The notes under the pieces were generated by a model. The model was given only the letters and a program-made list of their open reading frames with translations. It ran no database searches and was not told the DNA's origin. DNA of 64,000 bases from Toxotes chatareus (Eukaryota; Chordata; Actinopteri; Toxotidae): contig CM028895.1 in NCBI GenBank assembly GCA_016801885.1, positions 5,356,001-5,420,000 of the forward strand, read 5' to 3'. Position 1 is the first letter of the stretch. Each line of letters opens with the position of its first letter. Below, piece by piece: positions 1-12,600 of this stretch. The translations under genes and the position numbers were made by a program.

Positions 1-698
1 TGCTCTGGCTTTAGCGTTAACTACAGTGGGGAACATGAACGGACTCAGAGATGACAGATTGTGGTGTGGTACACCTTTCTATAATATAACATAAGTTACA
101 CTGTATACGATAACACGACCTTGTAAATCAGGTGAACGTGGGTCATGTGTCACACAAACTCCTCTTTCCCTGACCTCCTAATGATGCTGACTCAAACAAT
201 GCTCCACCCTCACCATTCTTTGACTCTGGCAGATATCGATTTCAAATAATTTTTTGTCTGAGACTCCTGCCTTGTTACAGAAAATTTCAGTATTCTTTCT
301 TTCTTTGTTCCCTCTGTGTCTTGTTTCATCTGTGGGCACAGGGGATAGTGGAACATCCAAACTAGTGAGGATACATCAATGCAGCCCTTCTTAGCCTTAT
401 TTTTTGTTAAACAGTCACACTAATTTGATCAGGTACAGGAAATTCCAGTCATTTCAAGTATGAGAAAAACTGTTATTTATTGGAAAACAATATTAACTCT
501 TCAGCTGAATCTAAAGGGATTCAGTAGCCATCCTTCACTCTTGTGGCTTTAGTGAAGCCACATCCGAACAGTTTAACGTTGATGATTATGTGTTGTATAT
601 ATGACCCGACGAACATGTGACATTGATCAAAGGCTGGTAACGATCTTGAACCGGGATTTTATAATTATGTTACCGTTAATAAGACTATCACCACAAGT

Positions 699-731
699 CT
701 AACTGAAAAACGTTGCTGCTTTTTCAGTTAG
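699..731. repeat. Perfect hairpin, 12-bp stem and 9-nt loop
   Basis: CTAACTGAAAAA (699-710), loop CGTTGCTGC, TTTTTCAGTTAG (720-731). Confidence 0.9.
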
Positions 732-2214
732 TGAGATGATTGCTTCTTAACAGACATTTATACTAGTGGTCTGAGTCTGTTAATGTAAATGTCTTCCCAT
801 TCAGAATATAACTTGAAACTGATGGCATCACTCTATCTCTTGCTGATATGTGAAACTTATTTGAGTTATTACTGACAGTGTGGAGAAAATCTAGCCCTTT
901 CTTTCTCATGCTCTCTGTCTCCCACTTTATGTGTTGATATTTCAATATTACTTGAATAATATCAGGGTTTATTATTGACTGTGGGTTGTGGCTGAGTGGA
1001 CCGCTTTAAAAATAGATTCATCGGCTCGAGACTGGATCTCTTTCTGCTGCTGTAGTCCAGCTGTGTTGATATGTGGATATTGTGTGAATAATATCCCAGG
1101 CATTATGAAAGAGGGCTCTTTGGTTGAGTGGACAGAATCTGAAATCTATTAAGTCACTGAAGTTTGGACACACTGGCAATGCTGACTGCATAATACAGAG
1201 GAAGCTGCATGTGGAATGGAAAATGGCCAATTTCTGTCTTAAGTATTAGTTAAAATGAAATCAATTCCAAACATTTATAAACTGTATATTGTTTCTCATT
1301 TGCAATTTCTTAGATTCAACTTTGAAATTAAATGAACATATAAACATAAAAAAAACTTTTTTTGTTGCTGTTGCAGGAACAAAACTTTTTCATTTATTTG
1401 AGCTGTTGCTTCAGTAAAATACTGATAAGATATTGATGTTAGGTTAATCTTAACAACTTCTATAAATAAGACTGAAAATGTTGAAGTTTCACACAGTGTT
1501 ATTCCTTTGTTTGTATTTACCTAGAAGAAGAAGAAAAGCAAATTTTAGCTCAGTGTGTGTTTTCATTCACTTTCTTTAAGCATGTGTATTTTACCATCAG
1601 CGCTATCATTGAATTCAGCTTATAAGGAGTTCGTCATCCTTTGCAAGGTCATACAGCCCTTTTCACATAACACTGCTGGCTTCATCTATTTATTAAAGTA
1701 ATGGCTCTTTATTATTTAGAAATAGGTGCTCTTTGTTATGGCTTTATTAAAACATGGCAGGATCCTTATAGAAAGAACCACATGCAAAATTGAACACCTC
1801 CTGGGGACTAATGCGCTTCAGGAAGTTAAGAGTTCACAGACATTTTTTAATTTTTGGAGCTCAATAGTTACTGACTCACAGATAGAGGTAGTCATTCAGT
1901 TTGTTCAGGACTTTCTGTTTAATGTTTCCTTTATTTCACAGCTCAGAACTCTATGGCCGGATAAGTTACCAATTAATAATCTAATTAGACAATGCTGCTG
2001 CTTGTCAAACGCTCTTTTCTTTAAGAAGAGAAGCCTTGTAAAGTTATTTTCCTTTTTTTCTTATCGGTGCTTTCATCTTATCTCTGTTCTTTATAGATGT
2101 TTCTGAATTATATTAGCGCAGATCTTCACAGCAGTATTTACCTACCAGTAAATATCCACAGTTCTCCCATCAGGGATAACTACCACAAAATAGGATGTGT
2201 ATGCATGTATGACA

Positions 2215-2540
2215 GTGTGTGTGTGTGTGTGTGTGTCTGTATGTGTCCCTCTCCCCTAACCTCAGTGTAATCCCACATAGTGTAAGTTTATGAGTGTATG
2301 TTTGTCCATGTGAAAGCATGTGCACTGTTTGTATAGTGTATGTGAGTAGTGTCTAGATATGGTGAGTGTGTGTGTGTGTGTGTGTGTGTATGTCCCACTC
2401 CACTCAGTGTAATCTCACGATTCAGTGGTTCAGAGAAAATCTCCCTCTTTCCAATAAACTCTCCATTTTTTTTTCAGCCTTTCTCTCTGTCCGGCTCTCT
2501 CTCTCTCTCTCCCCCTCTCTCTCTCTCGCTCTCTGTGAAC
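2215..2540. repeat. GT and CT microsatellite cluster
   Basis: (GT)11 at 2215-2236, (GT)12 at 2366-2389 and a CT-rich tract at about 2495-2533. Open frames across it are repeat artefacts. Confidence 0.95.
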
Positions 2541-3015
2541 AATAAATGAAGTGAATGTTTGTCGTTCAAATTAACTCCATCTGAAAACTCTACGGTTACC
2601 ACGGAAACTCACGTTTATCACCGATGGCAACCGTTTCTGAGATGAAGAGCCTTTATTAAAAAAACAAAAAAAAAAACAAAACTGGCTGCCACTCAAAAAC
2701 TGACTGTTAACTTGCTGACAGTCTGATGGTGTCACTGCACTTATATTTGTTTTTGACTTAAAGCTTTTGTCCATAATGCAACGTTCTCACTCATGGTTGC
2801 ATTTTGATGGGTACAAATCAAGTTTATGCCAGTAAGATTTTGGGCTTATAAAGAGATGCTCACAAATAATTCTAAAGCTAGGCTGCAAAAAGTAACTAGC
2901 ACCATTAGTTTTCGACTGGGCAAGAATTACGCATCCTATAATCAGATAATCAGAACTTTAAATATCTAAACAAGCCCCTGATCATCCATAGATAATGATT
3001 AATGAAGGTCATGAA

Positions 3016-3053
3016 GCCTACAACACTGGCATAATGCAGTGTCAGTTGTAGGC
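3016..3053. repeat. Bulged hairpin
   Basis: GCCTACAAC pairs with GTTGTAGGC; ACTG then pairs with CAGT across a 4-nt bulge, leaving an 8-nt loop. Confidence 0.8.
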
Positions 3054-3523
3054 AGCCAGCTGTCAAATATGTTGTCTCAGCAAGGAAGCTGGCACAGACA
3101 GTGTGTACACCAAACACAGCTTACAGGCAACTACTGGATAGACTCTGTTTGATAACACGTTAGCGGCAAGAGAGATCATAAGTGAACATGGATTCGGTCC
3201 AGATGCTGCTCTTTAAAGATGGAGCACTATGTCATTCCTCCCTGTAGCTGATGGCTAGATTCCCAAGTTGTCCAGTAGTTGTTTGGTGGCACTCTGTTAC
3301 TCAGTCCCTGATTTATATACAACACCCAGAAAAATCCCTAAATTATCCCTCTGAACTGATTTCAAATCATGAACCGTATTTTTTTATTGGCAATTTTTAT
3401 TTTATATTTGTGAAACGTTTAAAAAAAAAAAGACTAGTAAGTGTTGTTCAGGGTCACTTGATGGTTTTCAGCCAAATATTTCCGCTGACTACTGTTAAAG
3501 AAATAACTGATTTGTCTACTCAC

Positions 3524-3667
3524 CCACATCCTGATCAGTCCCTGAGCCTCCGTGCACGAGTGTGTGAGGCCATAACAGTAACACTTGCTGCAGCCCAGAG
3601 GATTTCGTACCGACAACCCAAATGTGTCGGGCTTACAGCGGTCACAGTTGTCTCCCTCCACATTTGC
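3524..3667 (-). CDS. lama2: lama2 window exon W25: last LE before the second L4 domain
   Basis: 144 nt, phase 0 to 0. Encodes ANVEGDNCDRCKPDTFGLSV, RNPLGCSKCYCYGLTHSC and TEAQGLIRMW. The GLIRxW string is the lead into L4b. Acceptor TTATTTCAG, donor GTGAGT. The next exon is not in the remaining 3.5 kb. Confidence 0.97.
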
Positions 3668-6600
3668 CTGAAATAACAAAGGCAAACACACACACACAGG
3701 TGAGATTCCTTATAAATGTTTTAACGTAATTATAATACCAAGTGGTCACAAAAAGTTACCACTGCATGAGGCTACAAACTAAAATTCATCTGGACACCGT
3801 ACAATGAAATGAGATGGGTCAGTTATGAGAAACATAAGCCATTTATTTTTAATCAACCTATATATAATTAATCACGTGATGACATAATACTTTTGTAGCA
3901 TCCAAACTTTCTATCCCGCTTGTGGTCGGAAAGTGGAGTGACCTGAAGAAAAGCCCTTCTGCAGACTTACAGCAGAACACGTAGCTAATAAGATGGAGGT
4001 ACGAGCCCAAGTCCTTTAGTTGAAAAAGCGTCTCTCTAACCTCAAGTCCGCTCAAGTTGTTTACACTCATCTGAAGTGTAACATAATTGTGATTGTGCCA
4101 GTCTCTTAACTTTAATTGGTTATTATGTGGCTAACGTGGACACAAAGTTCTACTGTTAAAATAAACCCATCCAACACCACACAGAAAATACGTTTGATGC
4201 CTTTGCTATATGGAGCTAGAAATAAGAATCCAACGGCTCGTGGTATCCAGCTGCAGTGAATGTTTACATTTTCAGTAAATAAGCTGTGAGCTGACTGGTC
4301 TAAAATGGGATTGTGGACAGGGCTGTGCATTAAGCCTTCTCTCTGCTAAGAAAAGGCTCACAGTCCTGTCAACAAAACATCATCCAATTAATGTTGAGTT
4401 CTGTCAAAAAGTCCTGCAGGTTAGTGAGTTAGGACAAAGACCATCAGAACAAAGTGCAGGTGTGGTGAAGGAACCTAGAAAGTCAACTATGGTGCTCTGC
4501 AGTATTAGCATTTGCAAGTCAAAAGGAATTTATTAGGTTATCACAAAGGCTGCAGAAACAGTGTTTTGAGATTTTAGTCTATAAAATTCTCATTCTGAGA
4601 AAATACCAAAAGTGCTGTTTTAAAATTACTTGTTTTGCCCAAAAACCAAGGTTATTAAATTTCCATTGATAAAAAAGCGAATGCGGGGGGGGGGGGGGTT
4701 ATTTGAAAAGCTGGAATTTGTGAATTTTAAGAATGTTTTTCTTGATAAATCACTTAATTCAATTATCAGAGTGGCACAGACAGGCATGGAGACAGACAGA
4801 CAGACAGGTAACCGGCATAACAGGTCACAGACAGCAGAAATAAGAGCTGAACAGAGAGACAGGGACCAGGTGACGAATGACTGAGCGACAGGCAGTCAAC
4901 CTCCTACCTGCTCAGAGTGAAGATCACACTCCGCGATCTGAAGCCTCATTACAGGCCATGAATCAGATGTGTGTTTATGTTTGTATCTGTGTGTGCATGT
5001 GTATGCAAAAGTTTGTTTTAGCATTTGTCACTGTCTATGTGGGATAATATGATAATATGATCAGCAAGTGACAGCAGAGATGAAAGTATCTCCAGCCTGG
5101 CTGTGCCATATATTGAGTGTGTGTGTGTGTGTCAAGAAGAGTGGGAGAAAGAGAGAGAGATAAGGTGTTGACAGGGAGGATCAGAATATCAAACCTCTGC
5201 CAGTTTTCTCATATGGAACATTTCACTACTTTCACAAATACAAATAGTGCACCCCCACCCACCCACACCCCAACACTTACAGAAAATAAATACACTAACT
5301 GAACTGTGGTGTATGCCCCAGTATTAGATACTGGAGACCCACTATGTCTTTTTTTTTTTTAAACTATTTTAACTGTGATTCAAGAGTTCCACATCTCACT
5401 AAGTTGTCCTTGACATTAAATATGAGGACACTTTATTACTAATCTGCAAGCTTAATGCAATTCTATACATAAATGGTGTAATTTGAACATTTCTGGCTGG
5501 CGGACAGTTGTAAACTAGCAGGAATATTCAGTTGTGCAGTCTAGTATCTAAAAAGCAGTTTTAACTGCTTTGGAAAAAAAAAGGAAAGAATGGCAATCTT
5601 AATCGTACTGTATCCTGAAGTACTAAAGATTTCTCAAGAAGGATTAATCAAATCATATTGGGTCTATTTGCTGTGCAAATCAAGTCAAAGTCAAGTAATT
5701 TCACCTACTTGTGTCATTTTCTTTTTCCACTTAAGATTTCAAAAGGACTGTCCAAGGTTAAATGATATTAAGATGAATTGATGCTTTGAAGTGTGATATG
5801 AAACCACTACAGCGGCTGACAGTGAAAACTGTAACTTTACAAAAGATTTTCTGGTGATGTGTTCGTGTGTTTGAGGATCACTGAAGCGTACAGGGATGCC
5901 ACTGAATCTCAGACTACAGCACTGACGGAAGAATAAGGAGAATTAATTTGCTATACTATTTTTACACCTATATAAATATGGTAATAGTATTTATTTGAGA
6001 AAAACAAGGTAGAAGAGAGGAGACGACAACGCATCCACACACACACACACAAACATTTAACTTACTTATCTCACAACAATGCTGTAGAAAAGACTGTATA
6101 TGTTTTTATGTATGAATCTTTGTATAAATGCATGCATCTGTCTAACTTAGTGTGTGTGTGCGTCTCTGTGTGCCTTTGTGTGTGTGCCAGCATATGGAGC
6201 CTGTCACACAGAGTTGTCTGTCATACTCGGTTCTGTAACATTTACAGGAATAATTACACACAAACACACACGGATCAGCCATAGCAATGACTGGCTTTAA
6301 TGTTGTGGTTGATTGGCGTGTGCTATAAAACACAAACATGCACAGACTGTGAACACACACAGAAAGGACAGAGAAACCATGGGCAGTAGCTCTTAAAATC
6401 TAAACTATCATCTCCTGGTAGGATTCAAAATAATATATGCCATAGTTTTTTTTCATGGTTTCTCTCACACACGCACACACGCAAAAACTGTGGGAGGGTG
6501 ACCATTACAAGTGAAAGTGTGTGTTTTTTGTGACAGTATGCTGTACCTTGCAGCTGCATTTTCCCGTTCGATCAGCGCAGGCACACACTCCTCTCTCCAG

Positions 6601-9600
6601 GTCACAGGTCTGGCTGTCCGATCCTGAGACGCTACACTCGCACTGGATGCACTGTGGGAAATGTGGATGCAGACAACGCCAAGCTTCCGTTATCAACAAC
6701 ACAGCAGGTTCAGAGAGGAGCTGGCAGAGTGTGTCCTAGCTTTATGCTTCAGCAAACCATTAAACTTCACTCCAAAATGAAAATGCTGCCATTATCTTCT
6801 CACTCCCATGTCAGATGAAGATTTTTTTCAAAATCCAAATCTATAAAGTCCATAACAGAACTGTCATGTCTATGAAAATCTGTCTCCCTTGTCCTACTAG
6901 AGTAACACAGACTCTGAACTCTGAAAATGAAAAGTACACTTCATGATCCTAATAGTTACCTGAGGAAAGTCTCGGTATCCAATTTGACATTCATTGCATT
7001 TCTCTCCCCTGAAGGAGTCTCGACATGAGCAGCAGCCCGTGTTCACGTTACACTGTTGGGTCACCGAGCCGACCACACTGCAGCCGCACTCCTACATACA
7101 TACATACATACATACGCACAAACACAAACACAATATTATTGTTAAAAATCTTAAATCAGACATTAGAAGAATTCACAGACACATTTTCTGGTGCAACACA
7201 GTCAGCTTAAACAGAAGTGTGTCCAAAGACTGAGCAAGAGAACTTTGACTCAGACACTTAGAGGTGAGCGTATGACCCTGAGCTGTATTTCGACACTGTG
7301 ACATTTCTACTTTTACTTATTTTACTTAAGTTAAAGATCCAGGTATTTCTTGCACTGACAGACAGGTGTGTGTGGAATCACCCTAAAAACCAAACCGGTT
7401 AACACCAAAGCACTGTTGTTACGCAGTGTGCTTACTAAGGACTACAGCTGAACAAACAACACTGAATGGCTTTAGAATCGAGAGATGCCTCTAAGGTAAA
7501 AACACGGTTATAAAAATAGATGCTTGGCATTTTTGCTGTGAGGCAAATGTTGCAGAAACACAATCATAATCATAAACCTAGAAGCTGTAAATTTCTACGT
7601 GGTGAAAGAGAACACTTGTGGTAGAATTATCTTCAGGGTTAAAATCCCTCTGCTGGAGTAGCCTTATATAAACACAGAACAAGGTGTTCACACTTACAGG
7701 TGAACTCAGGTTGAACTCTTTACAAACAGTTCTGTTCTATGTTTTACCTTTCTGCTTTGGTTGTTTTTTCACTTTGTTCTGTTGTCTTTGGTTCCTTTTT
7801 ATGTTTGTTTAGTACCACTAACATCTGATGCATCCCCGTTTGTTGTCCGGATCAATCTGTTCTCTGTTAAACTGACGCTTACAGTACTTTCATGTTCAAA
7901 CTTCTAATTGCTAATATTATACTGCCACTTCTAATAGTTTACTGTTACTGCTGCCTCGCAGCCCTTTGGTGAGATATTTTCAGTGCAGAGAAATTGCTTT
8001 TCAAACACTTTGAACAAAGTGAACAAGCACTGTGATAATAAGAGAACAGAATATGGGCAGAAAGAGAGGGAGCACACAGAAAAGGAGAATAAGAAAGGTG
8101 AGAACAGGTGAAAAGGAGCTAAAAAGAAAACAACTATGGAGAAAGACACTCAGAAGAAACAGCAAAGAAAAAAGTGGAAAAAACTGCAAACGGCAAATCA
8201 TACAAATTTTGATAAATTTATACGTGTGCATTGGGACTAAACCTGGAATAATCTATGTGATTTCCTTTGATTATATTTACCTTTAGTATACACTGCTATT
8301 ACTGAGGGTTAAAATGAAGAAAATTGTGGTAATATTTTATTTAGAGTAATACACTGACTATGCATAAACATGATCTATGTTGATTTATATATTAGAGTAT
8401 TTCTCTACTACTATTATGTCAGAAAAGTCAGGATTTATTCGCCCTCTCAGACAGAGTTTAAATAAATGTCAGTAAAATTGCTCTGAAAAGTCCAGAAAGC
8501 CGCTGTTGTTCATTATTGTTCAAAACAAAACATTTATTAAAATGGCAAGACGTCCAATCATTGATCTTTTTTTTACACTTGCCTAACTTGTCTGCCACCC
8601 CTGTGTGTTTGTTAATGGCATCACACCAAGATTACACTAATTGTTCCTTACAAATACCATTTCAGCCCACCTTGCATCCAGTTATGATATCATGGCCCCA
8701 GTGGTTTGGAGCACAGCGGTCGCACCTCTCACCAACAGTGTTGGGAGGACAGATACACTGTCCTGTGTTAGAATCACAGTTATTTCCCACATGACTGCAC
8801 TGACAGGCTGCAAGACAGAGACGAGAGGAAAGGAATAAAAGGTAATTTAACACCAAGTGTGTCGAACAGAGAAGAGCAAGTGCATTGTAATTGGTTCTGA
8901 ATAAACTTAAAGACAAATAAGCGTTCTACCTGCCATAAATAACACCTAAAAACATTTTTTTTTAAATTTTCTTTCACAACCTGCTGCCTCACAGATTCCA
9001 TCTGAAATAAAAGCAACGTGTCTGGGACTGAGAACAGGGAAGTGAACGTGCCACATTTTACTGAAAACTCAAACCTGTGCAAAACATTTTAGTAAGAGTG
9101 TGTGTCTAGTTGGACTGTTGTGAAAATGTGAAACAGAGAAGCACTGTCTTTATCTTCATGTTATCTGACACCTTCCACAGAAGTAGATGTGACGGAGAAA
9201 ATGTTAAGTGTGAAATTAAGAGACTGAGGTGAATTTTATGTCCATACCGAAAAATGTGAACTAGCCTTTATGCAATAACATAGTTTGGGTTTTACAGGAA
9301 TTTGAGGGGTAATTTTTTGAGTTACTGCATAAGGATTTAGTTGCTCATAGTAAGAGAGTCAAACCCTCACTCCTAATCCCCCAGTGTTGTTCATTTCAAT
9401 TTATTCAATACCAGCTAACTTACTCAATCACCAACATTTCCCAGAAAACACAGCTGTGACTGGCAAAAGCCTTTTTCTCGTTAAGTTGTTGAGGTTTCAA
9501 ATGATTTTACGATGTGACGTTTTCTAAATTGTTAATGGAATAACAGCTGATTAATTCAATGCGAATTGTTAATTAAAGTTACCTTTAATCTGCCAGTGGT

Positions 9601-12600
9601 GGAAATTTTCTGTCATCTCATTTTTGGAAACTACATGCCCAAGTTCTGAATCATATTTGTATATTGACTTGACTGCAGTAGATTCCCTGGAACATTAAAC
9701 ACAAGCCAGCATATTATTCCTGCAACCTGACTGCTGCACCGTGGTATTGATCTAAAGACGAATCAAAGCTAATATTCCCAGTACCATCTTGTCTTTCTGC
9801 TGTATGACCAGATTTTCTGGCTAACTTATTACTGTTCTTCTTGGCTGTCAGCAGTGGTTGGCATCAATAATGCACTGCATGAGGGAAAAGCTATTCATAG
9901 TTTTACTTGAGGTGGATCGGAGATTATCAATACTTCTGATTTTGCAGCAACTATTTCCCAGGTTGCCAGGTTCTTAGGACACATTTCCTCATTAAAAAAA
10001 GATCTTTGTCTTGAATGACAGGATCAATGATCAATGTTTATTAGCAGGCACTTCAAAGTAACCCAGACCATCCACACTGTAAGACTTGAGAATCAGGTGA
10101 ATTTAAGAGAACAGTCTCTTTCTGTATTTCACAGAAACAATATGTTTTTTTTTCTGTTCTCACATTTCCTACACTGGAAAGAATAATTCCATCTCCGCTT
10201 GGTGCACAGCTGATATCCAACACCAGCCTCTGTGACTTTGAGTCAGTGGCACGCTGTACAATTTGGGCAAACGCTGACCTTTAACTCGATGTGTAAATTC
10301 ATGAGACGTGAGCTCTGAGTTGAATTCCAACAGATTTGACTCGAAATCTTTGCTAATAAAAGATGAATGGTTTTCAGTAAGAGTGAGGAAACTGTATTAG
10401 CTGGAACACTCGTAGGTGTATGCACAGCACTGATCTTTGTAACAGGGTTGGAAGCATAGCACTGAAAAGTTAATACACTGTAAAAAAAAAAAAAAAAAAA
10501 AAAAAAATCTAAAATCTACATGAGCTTAATTTGATTTGATTCATTTAAATAATCTCTTCCTTAAACATGCTGGACATACTAAATATCAGCTGCTGTGCTT
10601 ATTCACCAGAATCCAAAATCTTTCAGCTCCATAACTTATTGGTCATGTTATTATTATTCTCTGTGCTCAGCCTTCAAAGACACTCATATCAATCAGCAGC
10701 TAGCTTCTCTTGGCAACGTTTCACATTTCCACCATCTTACTGATACTGGTTGTAAATTCCTTAATTTGATCTTCATTGCTTGCTTCCTTCCTCCTGTCTT
10801 TCATTTGTTCCTTCCATCGTGTACCTATATGTGCACATGGGTGTTTTGTTTGATGTACCTGCAGCTTTTGCCAAGATGCATGTTTCATGACCCTGGGGAG
10901 AATTGCTCAACTGTTTATAATACACAGCGTAATGTTAAAAATAGACAATCGTCAATGGCAATACATTTATGAGGTATTCAGAACTTCTGCGAGGCTGAAT
11001 TTTAAATAATAGGAAGTTTGAGGTTTAGCCATAGATGAAAACTGGATTATGTCCATGTGAAGCTAGAACAAAAGAAATGCCCACACTGACAAAGTCACGT
11101 ATTTTAAAATACATTGCAGCATTCAAGTAACTGAAGCCAGAGGCTGGAATTCAGAGCACTTTTTGCAATGATGAGCATTTTTTTTTCCCCTTCCAAATAT
11201 TTTTTAACTTTGTCCTGCTCGTGGGGAAAAGAGATTTTGCCTTGCAATAATTATGAAATGATGTGAAGGGATGCACATGCATTTTTGACATGACAGAACA
11301 GCTTTTCAAACAGAATTTCTCTGCAGACAATTTGTGGAAACTTTAAATTAAAAACCAAGAACAGAGCAGCAATTTCAGCATTTTTTGATTGCTGACATTA
11401 CTTTCATTGCAAATTAAGGTAAGTACAAGACAAAACTACATGCTGATATCACGGTTAGCCCACTTATTAAAGAAACACTACCCTATCTAGCCCACAGTCT
11501 GTGCTTACGTGTGCAGCCGCCCTCCTGGAAGTTGAAGAATCCACGTGAGCATCGGTCACATTTGGGTCCGGTGACGCCCGGCTGACACCGACACTGACCG
11601 TTTTCATCACAGTCAAACGACTTGGAACCAAATGAATTACAGTGACACGGGACACACTGTCCACCTGTGGTGAGGCCATGGGTCTCAGGCTGGAGACACA
11701 CAATGACAGACAAGGGAAGGGCAGTCATAAACTGAGCTGAGAATAGACAGTTATACTTGAGGCGAGACAAGCTGCAGACACACTCAAAAAAACAAGACTG
11801 ATTTCTGAAATAAAGAAGCAGGAGAAAACAAATAAAGGAATAAAAATTTTCAGTCTTTTAAATTTTTTTTTTCACTCTGCTGTCTGAACGTCTGAAAATG
11901 CCTCATTGTTGCTCTTAAGGAAAATAAAACAATGCCAAGCGCGCCGGTTCATCAGACTGAACCCAGACATTCACAAACCGTCCCTTAAGCTACAGAATGC
12001 CAGCCAAGTTAATTCTGACAACCTTTTGAAAAATTGCCATATAAAAATATTTGAATATGGTGCAGTTCAACTGAAAATGAAAAACAAATGTGGCTGCTTC
12101 AGACAAAAACATCACTGATTTGCCTAAAAATAGTGCGATTTACAACACGAATTCAGGAAAAACAAAGATCTTGAGTCACTTACAGAGGTGTAATTTTTTA
12201 ACAATACGTCACTGGAGCAATTGTATTAAAATGTGCTAAAGATGTCTTATTAGGTGTATGTTTCCCTGCATGATGCACTGAAATGTATTTCACAGAAAAA
12301 CACAGCAACGGCCACGCTGAAGAAAACCTTAAACACCTGCAATGTTCAATAAAATCCAGGTCCAAAAACTATGACATCCTCAAGAACAAACAAGTAAAAT
12401 GTGTTTTAAACCTGTTCAGGCCTGCGAACATGTCTCTGCATCTATAAAATGTTTGCACACCAAGTAAACAGAAACACACCATGCGACTTAAAACACACCA
12501 CTGTAATCCACATGCAGCGTGTGTTACCCCTGTCTTGGGCCTGTACGCGCCCCTGGGACAACCCCCTGTGCGGGACGGCCCCACCCATCTCTGCTGCACA

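Larger units (their letters stand above)
1..3523 (-). other. lama2: Intron after W25 (partial)
   Basis: No L4b exon was found before the window end. It contains the 699-731 and 3016-3053 hairpins, the 2.2-2.5 kb microsatellite cluster and a faint match near 1950 to the 60.3 kb repeat. Confidence 0.8.
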
